The notes below the pieces were generated by a model. It saw only the letters and a program-made list of their open reading frames with translations, was not told where the DNA came from and ran no database searches. From positions 1 through 64,000 of the forward strand of contig NZ_QWLB01000017.1 of NCBI RefSeq assembly GCF_003574355.1: a DNA stretch of 64,000 nt. The letters are read 5' to 3'. This document shows, one piece after another, positions 1-6,569 of this stretch. The translations under genes were made by a program, and so were the position numbers. This DNA is from Meiothermus granaticius NBRC 107808. Lineage in GTDB: Bacteria; Deinococcota; Deinococci; Deinococcales; Thermaceae. Position 1 is the first letter of the stretch. Each line of letters opens with the position of its first letter.

Positions 1-2
1 GG

Positions 3-50
3 CTGGGGCTCTGGGGGGCCGCATGGCGCTTTGGCCGGAGAGATAGATAA
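3..50 (+). CDS. C-terminal tail of an upstream gene (partial)
   Basis: An open frame enters from the left edge and stops at TAA 48-50, whose last base is the first base of the next gene's ATG (TAATG coupling). The visible end reads LGLWGAAWRFGRRDR, which looks like the end of a membrane helix followed by a positively charged cytoplasmic tail. A second frame stops at TAG 44-46 and cannot be excluded. Too little is visible to assign a family. Coupling to a PCu(A)C chaperone makes a copper or cytochrome-oxidase maturation role possible, but that is inference from context only. Confidence 0.35.
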   Translation: MGLWGAAWRFGRRDR

Positions 51-490
51 TGGGCTGGATGCGCACACTGGTCGTTGTTCTGTTTGCTGGGCTGGCCCTG
101 GCCCAGCCCACGCTAAGGCTCGAGGAGGGCTGGGTGCGGCGGGTGCCAGGGAACATCACTGCGGCGTATATGGTGCTTTACAACCCCACCGACCAGCCCC
201 TGAAGATTGTGGGGGCCAGCACCCCCATTGCCACCCGGGTCGAGTTCCACCAGACCACCCAGGCCGGTCAAGAAGACCACCTCGATCTTTCGGCCATGCG
301 GCGGGTAGAGGCCCTGACCGTACCGGCCAGGGGCCGCCTCAAGATTCTGCCCGGTGGCTACCACCTGATGCTCTACGGTTTGCGTGAAAAGAACCCCCAA
401 CCCCTGGCCGAAGGGCAGAAGGTGCCCATTACCTTACGGCTCGAGGGCGGGGCCAGCCTGACCTTCACCCTGACCGCGCAGATGCGCTAG
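50..490 (+). CDS. PCu(A)C-family periplasmic copper chaperone
   Basis: 146 residues, the usual size for this family (PF04314, formerly DUF461). Residues 1-19 are a signal peptide (GWMRTLVVVLFAGLALAQP). The copper-site pattern is present: a His in VEFHQ, a Met in LSAMRRVE, and the distal PGGYHLMLYG with His and Met, matching the H-M-H-M ligand set. Members deliver Cu(I) outside the membrane to the CuA centre of cytochrome oxidase, often with a SCO protein. The start codon overlaps the stop of the preceding partial gene, so it is at least the second gene of an operon. It ends 3 bases before the convergent ABC permease gene. Confidence 0.9.
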   Translation: MGWMRTLVVVLFAGLALAQPTLRLEEGWVRRVPGNITAAYMVLYNPTDQPLKIVGASTPIATRVEFHQTTQAGQEDHLDLSAMRRVEALTVPARGRLKILPGGYHLMLYGLREKNPQPLAEGQKVPITLRLEGGASLTFTLTAQMR

Positions 491-492
491 GG

Positions 493-1260
493 TCAGATCC
501 CGAGGTCTCGCCGGCGGAAACGCAGCAGGCCCAGGACCAGCAGCAGGAGGATAAGGCCCAGCAGGACAGCAATATAGCCCCAATCAAAGCCGTTGCGCAG
601 GGGCTCGTAGCCCACGGCCCAGTAGAAGGGGGAGAACTTCTGGCTTTGGGCCAGGTCCTGGCTCAGCGGCGTGAGGGCATTCCAGAGGTAGGCCGTTACG
701 GCCAGCAGGGAGGCTAGGCCCAGGGCCAGGGCCAGCCCACCGAACAGCAGCCCCAGCAGAAAGCTGCCGCTCACGGCGGCGAGCTGATGGTCCAGGGGCA
801 GAGGCACACCAACCGCCTTCAACCCGAGCCAGATGCTCACAAACAGCAGTAGGCTCGAGAACAGCAGCGCCGCCCCCAGTAGGCCGAGCTTTTCTAGGAA
901 AAGCCGGGTGCGCCCTACGGGGTGAGCGGCGATCAGCTCGAGCTGCCCGCGCTCCTCCTCACCCGCCAGGGTTGCCGATCCAATCCCCACCCCCTGGATG
1001 ATCAGGAGCAGCGGCACCATCAGTGCGAAGAGCCGCCCCTGCAAGAAACCCTCAGGGGTGAGCATGTCGACCTGGTCGCTGACCCCGAAGGCCGCCAGCA
1101 TCCCCTTGGGCATGGACTGCAAGAGTTGCTGCAACTCCTGGCTGTTCTGCTGCATCGAGGGCAGGAACATCACCGAGATCAGGGAGAGGGCCGCCAGGCC
1201 TAAGCCGAAGCCCAGCAGATTGCCCCGGCCCATGCGCAGGTTCTGTGCGAGGATGTGCAT
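493..1260 (-). CDS. ABC-2 type exporter permease
   Basis: 255 residues with about six hydrophobic helices, including a long C-terminal one (LLGLILLLLVLGLLRF) ending in basic residues. This is the membrane-subunit architecture of ABC-2 exporters. The loop after helix 2 contains AGEEERGQLELIAAHPVGR, a segment typical of ABC-2 permeases of the ABC-2_trans_3 kind. It lies 22 bases downstream of the ATPase gene and belongs to the same unit as the GbsR-type regulator. The substrate is unknown; drug, lipid or peptide efflux are the usual options. Confidence 0.85.
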   Translation of the reverse strand: MHILAQNLRMGRGNLLGFGLGLAALSLISVMFLPSMQQNSQELQQLLQSMPKGMLAAFGVSDQVDMLTPEGFLQGRLFALMVPLLLIIQGVGIGSATLAGEEERGQLELIAAHPVGRTRLFLEKLGLLGAALLFSSLLLFVSIWLGLKAVGVPLPLDHQLAAVSGSFLLGLLFGGLALALGLASLLAVTAYLWNALTPLSQDLAQSQKFSPFYWAVGYEPLRNGFDWGYIAVLLGLILLLLVLGLLRFRRRDLGI

Positions 1261-1282
1261 ACAAACTCCTTTTGGATGACCC

Positions 1283-2173
1283 TCAGGCCGCGCTGCGGGT
1301 GTCGTAGTCGGTGAGGAAGATCTCCTCGAGGCTGGGTTCTTGGGAGATGAAATCGCGCACCCGGTGTTGGGCCGCGGCTTTGATCAGGGGGTCCAGGCTG
1401 CCCTGCACGGTGGCCTCGAGCCAGTCCCCGTCAAAGCGGAGGTCCTTCAGGCCAGGCACCTGGGCCCAGTCCCCAGGGGTGACCGCCTCATCGAAGCGGA
1501 TGCGCACCCGCCGCAGCGAGCGCTCGGTCAGCTCGCCAATGGTGCTCACTGCGACCAGCCTCCCTTCACGGATAATTCCCACCCGATCGCAAAGGGCCTG
1601 CACCTCGCCCATCATGTGGGAGGAGAGAAACACGCTGGCCCCCTGCTCTTGAACCTCCCGCACCAGCTTCTGGAACTCGACCTGCAGCAGCGGGTCCAGC
1701 CCCGCGGTGGGTTCGTCGAGGATCAGCAGCTCGGGACGGTGCATGAAAGCCTGCACCAGCCCGACCTTTTGCCGGCTGCCTTTGGAGAGGGTGCGCAGTT
1801 TGTGGCTGGGGTCGAGATCGAAGCGCTCGAGCAGCTGCTGGAGATACGCCGGGTCCAGGCTGCCCCGCAGCCGACCCAAATAGCGCAGCAGCTCCCACCC
1901 GGTGAGGCCCTCGTAGAAGCTGAGCTCCCCGGGTAGGTAGCCGAGGCGTCGGCGCAGCCCGACATTGCCCCATACCGCTTGCTCTAGAACCCAAACCTGG
2001 CCACTGCTGGGCCGGATCAGGTCCAGCAGCATGCGGATGGTGGTGGTCTTGCCCGCCCCGTTGGGGCCGAGGAAGCCGAACACCTCGCCCGCTTTCACCT
2101 CGAGGTCGAGCTCCACCACCCCCCTGCGCTGGCCGTAATACTTGCTGAGTTTTTCCGTGCGAATAACCCTCAT
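1283..2173 (-). CDS. ABC exporter ATP-binding protein
   Basis: 296 residues. Walker A GPNGAGKTTT lies near residue 37, the signature LSKGSRQK near 130, Walker B LLILDEPTAGLDP near 150 and the H-loop SSHMM near 185. A C-terminal extension (about 215-296) is typical of DrrA/CcmA-like exporter ATPases. It pairs with the permease immediately downstream. The ATG lies 11 bases after the regulator's stop, so regulator, ATPase and permease form one operon. Probably energises an efflux pump whose substrate cannot be deduced. Confidence 0.92.
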   Translation of the reverse strand: MRVIRTEKLSKYYGQRRGVVELDLEVKAGEVFGFLGPNGAGKTTTIRMLLDLIRPSSGQVWVLEQAVWGNVGLRRRLGYLPGELSFYEGLTGWELLRYLGRLRGSLDPAYLQQLLERFDLDPSHKLRTLSKGSRQKVGLVQAFMHRPELLILDEPTAGLDPLLQVEFQKLVREVQEQGASVFLSSHMMGEVQALCDRVGIIREGRLVAVSTIGELTERSLRRVRIRFDEAVTPGDWAQVPGLKDLRFDGDWLEATVQGSLDPLIKAAAQHRVRDFISQEPSLEEIFLTDYDTRSAA

Positions 2174-2184
2174 GCAGCCCTCCT

Positions 2185-2646
2185 TTAAGCCCTCCGCTGC
2201 AGGGCCTCGAGCCGCTGGATCAGCTCGGCCAGTTCCCCCTCGAAGAAGGTGTACAGATCGCGCATCTCCTGCAAGCGCAGCCTCTGCTCGGGCGGGGCGG
2301 TCTCCATGAGCTTTAGGCCTTTGTCGGCCAGGGCCCGGAAGGCGCTCAGGCCGGCCAAGCGGGTTTTCATCAGCTCGGTCCAGGCGCCGGGGCGGATGCG
2401 GTAGAAGTCCTGTCGGCTGCCTCGCCTCGATACCCGCTCGATCAGGGAAAACTGGGCGAGCATGCGGGTCATGGTGCTGATCGAGGCTTTGCTCGCCCCC
2501 AGTTCGGTGGCCAGCTGCGCCGCGCTCTGCTCCGGTGGATCGCAGACCATCAGCCAGCCCAGGATGCGCCCAGCCGTACGGGGCAGCCCGGCGGATTCAT
2601 ACCTCAGGGCAAACTCCTCCACGTATTGGTGCAGGCCCTCGGACAC
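2185..2646 (-). CDS. GbsR/MarR-family transcriptional regulator
   Basis: 153 residues. A winged helix-turn-helix spans about 28-95 (QSAAQLATELGASKASIS is the recognition region), followed by a long C-terminal helical dimerisation segment, as in GbsR-type MarR relatives. It starts at GTG 2646. A TTGACT -35 and TAGGCT -10 with 17-base spacing put the predicted transcription start at or next to the GTG, so the mRNA is probably leaderless. An inverted repeat in the promoter suggests autoregulation of the regulator-exporter operon. Confidence 0.88.
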   Translation of the reverse strand: MSEGLHQYVEEFALRYESAGLPRTAGRILGWLMVCDPPEQSAAQLATELGASKASISTMTRMLAQFSLIERVSRRGSRQDFYRIRPGAWTELMKTRLAGLSAFRALADKGLKLMETAPPEQRLRLQEMRDLYTFFEGELAELIQRLEALQRRA

Positions 2647-2652
2647 AGCTCG

Positions 2653-2692
2653 AGCCTACTTTGTTCGGTAGATTCAGTCAACACTGAACAAA
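2653..2692 (-). promoter_or_regulatory. Promoter and nested operator of the regulator-exporter operon
   Basis: On the minus strand the -35 TTGACT occupies plus 2681-2676 and the -10 TAGGCT plus 2658-2653, spacer 17. Two nested dyads overlap it: TTTGTTC (2660-2666) with GAACAAA (2686-2692), and TTCAGT (2673-2678) with ACTGAA (2683-2688) around a 4-base centre. The arms are perfect. The arrangement fits repression by the MarR-type protein encoded just downstream; the binding protein itself is inferred. Confidence 0.65.
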
Positions 2693-2768
2693 CTAAACTT
2701 AAGATCGACAGCTTTTTGGGGTATGTGGGGGGTATCGCTGGGGCCGGTCAGGCCTGGGTTGGGGGGCT

Positions 2769-2797
2769 TTGCTTAAAATACCCCGTAGGGATATAAT
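2769..2797 (+). promoter_or_regulatory. Sigma-70-type promoter upstream of the thioredoxin gene
   Basis: TTGCTT at 2769-2774 and a consensus TATAAT at 2792-2797 with a 17-base spacer. Transcription should begin near 2804, about 5 bases before the ATG at 2809. Any coding start placed at 2769 would lie inside the -35 element and is therefore wrong. Confidence 0.75.
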
Positions 2798-2808
2798 AGC
2801 CCCCGGCT

Positions 2809-2988
2809 ATGAAGATGCCCCCACCTCGACTCATTCGCGACCGCTCCCCTTCGAGCGATCGCGCGGTTCCCCTTTGGCGGCAGAAGCTTCAAGGGTGGCT
2901 GTCTTGCCGGCTCCGCGGCTTCTCCCCGTGCACCCTGATGCCCTGGCTGGCCCTGGCGCTGCTCCTAGGGATGGTGTGGGGCCGATGA
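2809..2988 (+). CDS. Small putative membrane protein, 59 residues
   Basis: The frame starts at ATG 2809, just after the TATAAT promoter, and stops at TGA 2986-2988, overlapping the next gene's ATG (2985-2987) as ATGA. The first 45 residues are basic and Pro/Ser rich. The C-terminus is one hydrophobic segment (LMPWLALALLLGMVWG) ending in Arg. No family is recognised. Support comes from the promoter placement and the translational-coupling overlap; the unusual composition of the N-terminal half is the main argument against. It could also be merely the leader through which ribosomes reach the downstream gene. Confidence 0.45.
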   Translation: MKMPPPRLIRDRSPSSDRAVPLWRQKLQGWLSCRLRGFSPCTLMPWLALALLLGMVWGR

Positions 2989-3803
2989 GACTGACCCCGG
3001 ATGCCCTGTTGCTGGGCCCCCTGGCCCTGAGCTGGCCGAATCTGGCCCTCCTTCTGGGCTTGCTGGTATTTACCGGGTTGGCTGCGCGCCGGGGGGTGGA
3101 GGGCAAGGCCTGGTGGGTACTGCTGGTTGCGGTGCTGGCGGCTCGAGGGGGCTACGCCGTGGAACACCTGTCCACCTGGCCCAGTGCCTTGGCTGCCCTG
3201 CTCGGGGTCCTGGACCTCCGCAGCGGGGGCTGGAACTGGTGGGTGGGGTTCCCCGCCGGGGCCATAGCAGCGCTCTTCTTGCTCAAGCGGGAAGCAACGC
3301 GCCTGCTGGTTCCGGGGGTGGCCTCGCTGGCCGTGGCCTTCTTGCCGCTAGGGGTGCAGTATGGTCTTACCCGTCCGGCCCCATCGGCCAGCAAACCTGC
3401 CCTCGAGACCCAGGTGCTGCAGTACCTCGAGCCCGGCCAGACCCGCCCCAGCGAGGTGCGCTTTGCAGACCTGCCCAAGCCCATGCTGGTGAACCTCTGG
3501 GCCAGCTGGTGCCCTCCCTGCCGAGCCGAGATGCCCCTCCTGGCCGAGTACCAGCAGAAGGGCTACCCCATCGTGCTCCTGAACGCGGGGGAAGACCCCG
3601 GGACGGTGCAGGGCTTCCTGCAACAGACCGGGCTTTCGGCGCGGGTTTTTCTGGACAACGCAGGGCTCCAGCAGGCCTTTCAGGTCAGCGGGCTGCCCAC
3701 CACCTTGCTGATCGGTTCGGATGGGCAGATCAAAGCCCGCCACCTGGGGCCGGTGAATCGGGCCCAGCTCGAGCAGCTTCTGGGCCAACTCCGCCAGCCC
3801 TGA
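2985..3803 (+). CDS. Membrane-anchored TlpA/ResA-like thioredoxin protein
   Basis: 272 residues from ATG 2985. Residues 1-130 hold about four hydrophobic segments, an arrangement seen in proteins that join a diacylglyceryl-transferase-like membrane part to a thioredoxin domain. Residues 140-272 are a TlpA/ResA-type thioredoxin fold with the active site WASWCPPCRAEMP and the cis-Pro loop SGLPTTLLI. Likely reduces or isomerises disulfides outside the membrane, for example in cytochrome c or CuA maturation. This start is preferred because a longer frame would begin inside the promoter. It converges on the epimerase gene with 9 bases between. Confidence 0.82.
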   Translation: MRLTPDALLLGPLALSWPNLALLLGLLVFTGLAARRGVEGKAWWVLLVAVLAARGGYAVEHLSTWPSALAALLGVLDLRSGGWNWWVGFPAGAIAALFLLKREATRLLVPGVASLAVAFLPLGVQYGLTRPAPSASKPALETQVLQYLEPGQTRPSEVRFADLPKPMLVNLWASWCPPCRAEMPLLAEYQQKGYPIVLLNAGEDPGTVQGFLQQTGLSARVFLDNAGLQQAFQVSGLPTTLLIGSDGQIKARHLGPVNRAQLEQLLGQLRQP

Positions 3804-3812
3804 GGGGCCGGG

Positions 3813-4790
3813 TTACGCCGTTGGCCCAGCCAGCCAGCGCTGATACCAGGCAAAGGTTCGCCTCACCCCGTCCTCGAGCGAAACCTGAGGAGCGAACCCG
3901 GTCAGGCGGCGCAGCTTGGTGATGTCCGGGCAGCGGCGGTTGACCGCTCCGGCCGGGGCTGGCTGAGGGGCCAGGGTCGGGTGAAACTCGGCTACCCGCA
4001 GCACCAGTTCGGTCAGGTCGCGGATATTGGTCTCCTGGGCGTCGTTGCCGATGTGAACGATCTGGTTGTCCGCCACGGGGCGCTCCATCAGCAGGCTCAT
4101 GGCCAAGGTGGCGTCGTCGATGTAGCAGAAGGCCCGGGACTGGTCGGTGCCGTAGACCTTGAAGGGGTTCTCCCGGCGCATGGCCCGCAGGGCTAGCTCG
4201 GGGATGACGTGATCGGCGCCCATCCGCGGGCCGTAGACGTTATGAAAGCGCCCGATCACATAGCGGAAGCCTCGAGCCTTGGCGGCGTGGATGGTGGCCA
4301 CCTCGCCCAGCAACTTGCTGGCCCCGTAGGTGAACCGCGGCGAGGTCACATCCTGGATGACCAAGGGCACATCCTCGGCGGTGGGGATCTGGGCGATCCC
4401 GGCCATGAAGGCCCCGGCGTAGGCTTCGCTGGTGCTGGCAAAGAAGAGCTTGGCCGTGGGGGGCATCCACTCGAGGGTGTTCATCACCACCTGGGTATTG
4501 ACCCGCACCACCTTCCAGGGATCCTTCTCCACGTTGCGAACCCCGACCACCGCGGCCAGCAGGTACACCTGGTCATAGGCCTGGCCCAGCGCCTCGAAGG
4601 CCTTGGGGTCGGTCAGGTCGGCGGTATGGAAGCGAACGTTGGGCCGGGCCAGAAGGGCCTCGAGCTCGGTGTCGAGCCGACCACGGGAGAAGTCGTCCAC
4701 CAACACCAGCTCATCTCCGGCCTCAGCCAGGCGATGCGAGAGGTGAAACCCGATAAACCCGGCCCCCCCGAGGATCAAGATTTTGCTCAT
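3813..4790 (-). CDS. NAD-dependent nucleotide-sugar epimerase/decarboxylase (extended SDR)
   Basis: 325 residues. N-terminal Rossmann motif GGAGFIG (residues 8-14), active-site region STSEAY, and catalytic Tyr155-x3-Lys159 in YGASK. The segment RFHNVYGPRMG resembles the R-x2-N-x-YGPRM signature of UDP-glucuronate decarboxylases and 4-epimerases. Acts in the cytoplasm on a UDP-sugar. It lies 9 bases downstream of the UDP-sugar dehydrogenase gene, so the pair probably makes an activated uronic acid, pentose or amino-uronic acid for the divergent polysaccharide operon. The exact product cannot be chosen from motifs. Confidence 0.88.
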   Translation of the reverse strand: MSKILILGGAGFIGFHLSHRLAEAGDELVLVDDFSRGRLDTELEALLARPNVRFHTADLTDPKAFEALGQAYDQVYLLAAVVGVRNVEKDPWKVVRVNTQVVMNTLEWMPPTAKLFFASTSEAYAGAFMAGIAQIPTAEDVPLVIQDVTSPRFTYGASKLLGEVATIHAAKARGFRYVIGRFHNVYGPRMGADHVIPELALRAMRRENPFKVYGTDQSRAFCYIDDATLAMSLLMERPVADNQIVHIGNDAQETNIRDLTELVLRVAEFHPTLAPQPAPAGAVNRRCPDITKLRRLTGFAPQVSLEDGVRRTFAWYQRWLAGPTA

Positions 4791-4799
4791 GGCCGCCCC

Positions 4800-6152
4800 C
4801 TAAGCCACCAGTTCCGGCTCGGACTGGGCCACATACCCTAGCCCGGCATACCGCAGCCCGGCGGCCTGTACGGCCTTACCGTCCAGGATGCGCCAGGAGT
4901 CATAGATGAGTCCAGGGCGGCGCAGCCGGGGCAGCAAGGAGGAGAGCTCGAGCTGGGCGTAGCTGGGGTGGTTGGTGATCAGCAGCACCGCGTCCGCGCC
5001 CTCAAAGGCCTCCTCGACCGACATCGGGAGGCCGCCATACTGCTGGATGACCTCGCTGCGAACCAGGTAGTCGTGGCCCCGCACCTCGAGGCCTGCCGCC
5101 CGGAACAGCGGCATCATCTCGGCGATGGGGGTGCCGCGCATATCGTCGGTGGGGGGCCAGCCCTTGTAGGCCCAGCCCAGCACCGCCAGCCGAGCCCCCT
5201 CGGTACTCCCGCGCAGTTCGCGAATCATCGCCACCAACTGCTCGGCCACATGCACCGGTAGGTACTCGTTGAGGGCCCGGGCTTGGCCCACCAGGAAGGG
5301 CTCATACCCCACTGAACGGGCCGCGCTGATCAGGATATAGGGGTCTTTGGACAGACACCCTCCACCCACGTAGCCGGGCTTGGCCAGGTCGGGGCGGGGG
5401 TAGTCCAGGTTGGTGGCCCGGATCACCTCGAGGGGGTCGAGGTGCCAGCGCTCGGCCAGCAGGGCGATCTCGTTGCCAAACGAGTAGATCAGGTCGGTGT
5501 GGCAGTTGTTGGCCAGCTTGACCAGCTCGGCGGTCTCGAGCTGGGAGACCGGGACCAGTTGCCGGGCCAGCCGCCCGAAGAAGGCCAAGCCCAGCTCGAG
5601 GCTCCGCCGGTCCAGCCCCCCCACCACCTGAGGCAGCTCTTCCAGCTCCCGCAGGGCCTGGCCCTGAATGGTGCGCTCCGGGGCCATGATCAGCCGCACA
5701 TTGCCCTGACCCCAGGCCGCCTCGAGCTCCGGCAGCACGATGGCCCGGCTGGCCCCGACCGGTACGGTGCTCCGCACCACCACCAGCGTGTCCGGGCTGC
5801 AGCGCTGCGCCACGTGCTGGGCGGCCTTGCGCAGGTTCTCCAGATAGGGGGTATGGGTATCCATCTGCACCGGGGTGGACACACAGATAATGGCTACATC
5901 CACCCCCTCAGCCGGCAGCTCAGCCCCGGCGAAGAGGGTCTGCCCGGTGAGGTTTTGGTAGACCTCGTCAATCCCCGGCTCGAAGATATGCGGCTTGCCC
6001 GCGGCCAGAGATTCCAGCACCCGGGGCTGGGTATCCACCCCGTAGACCTTGAAGCCCCGCCGGGCCAGCGCGGCGGCCAGGGTGAGCCCCACATAGCCCA
6101 TCCCGATCACGCCGACCCGCTGAAATTCGCCTGAATGCTCCCCTGAGTTCAT
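4800..6152 (-). CDS. UDP-sugar 6-dehydrogenase (UDP-Glc/UDP-HexNAc dehydrogenase family)
   Basis: 450 residues with the three-part UDPG/MGDP dehydrogenase layout. The NAD-binding GMGYVGL is at 17-23, the central dimer helix ETAELVKLANN at 206-216, and the catalytic Cys266 lies in GGGCLSKDP. The C-terminal UDP-binding domain contains GWAYKG and DDMRGTP. Oxidises C6 of a UDP-hexose or UDP-HexNAc to the uronic acid with two NAD+. WecC/WbpA-like UDP-HexNAc specificity is plausible given the amino-sugar enzymes across the divergent promoter, but is inference. First gene of a two-gene operon with the epimerase. Confidence 0.9.
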   Translation of the reverse strand: MNSGEHSGEFQRVGVIGMGYVGLTLAAALARRGFKVYGVDTQPRVLESLAAGKPHIFEPGIDEVYQNLTGQTLFAGAELPAEGVDVAIICVSTPVQMDTHTPYLENLRKAAQHVAQRCSPDTLVVVRSTVPVGASRAIVLPELEAAWGQGNVRLIMAPERTIQGQALRELEELPQVVGGLDRRSLELGLAFFGRLARQLVPVSQLETAELVKLANNCHTDLIYSFGNEIALLAERWHLDPLEVIRATNLDYPRPDLAKPGYVGGGCLSKDPYILISAARSVGYEPFLVGQARALNEYLPVHVAEQLVAMIRELRGSTEGARLAVLGWAYKGWPPTDDMRGTPIAEMMPLFRAAGLEVRGHDYLVRSEVIQQYGGLPMSVEEAFEGADAVLLITNHPSYAQLELSSLLPRLRRPGLIYDSWRILDGKAVQAAGLRYAGLGYVAQSEPELVA

Positions 6153-6225
6153 CGTTTCCCTCCTCGAGCCCGAACCGAATGGTGCTCAAAGCCTATACCC
6201 AGCAATGTCCGCCGATACCCCAGAA

Positions 6226-6282
6226 ATTGTAGCCGCGCCCCGGGGTCAAGTCTATCCTCCCCGGAAGGGCAAAATAATGCCC
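6226..6282 (-). promoter_or_regulatory. Promoter of the UDP-sugar dehydrogenase operon with upstream dyad
   Basis: Minus-strand -35 TAGACT (plus 6254-6249) and -10 TACAAT (plus 6231-6226), spacer 17, about 70 bases before the start codon. Just upstream is a dyad AGGGCA (6266-6271) / TGCCCT (6278-6283) with a 6-base centre, a candidate operator. Confidence 0.55.
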
Positions 6283-6331
6283 TCCAGGACAGCAGCACCT
6301 GTTTGAAAGGCTGAAAGGGAACCGACAATTC

Positions 6332-6468
6332 GAGGCGTTATAGCCTCCAAGGCTTATGGCCAGGGTGAAAACCGCAATTTGCCTTCAAACCGTTGCCAAC
6401 TCACCCCACGGTTTAACGAGTAAGTAACGGATTAGTAACGCATTAGGATCGTGTATTGGTGCTAAATT
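6332..6468 (+). promoter_or_regulatory. Control region of the polysaccharide operon: three TAACG boxes at an 11-base period
   Basis: TAACG occurs at 6414-6418, 6425-6429 and 6436-6440. The second and third boxes lie in two 11-mers, AGTAACGGATT and AGTAACGCATT, that differ at one base. A TAAATT -10 candidate follows at 6463-6468 with no good -35, so the repeats sit where a response-regulator-type activator would contact polymerase. Upstream is another dyad, GAGGC (6332-6336) / GCCTC (6343-6347). The whole gap 6153-6569 separates the two arms of the polysaccharide locus and contains no gene. Confidence 0.55.
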
Positions 6469-6569
6469 GACCCTTGGAACCGCCAGCACAATCCGCCGAT
6501 TCGCCCAGATACCGCACGATTTTTTGATCTCAATCGCACCTAGCCGCAGTTGACATTGAGGAGGAAGTG

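Noticed and set aside
2769-2984. N-terminal extension of the thioredoxin-like protein
   Set aside because: Its start codon would be the TTG of the -35 element and the extra 72 residues have arbitrary composition; the ATGA-coupled start at 2985 fits better.
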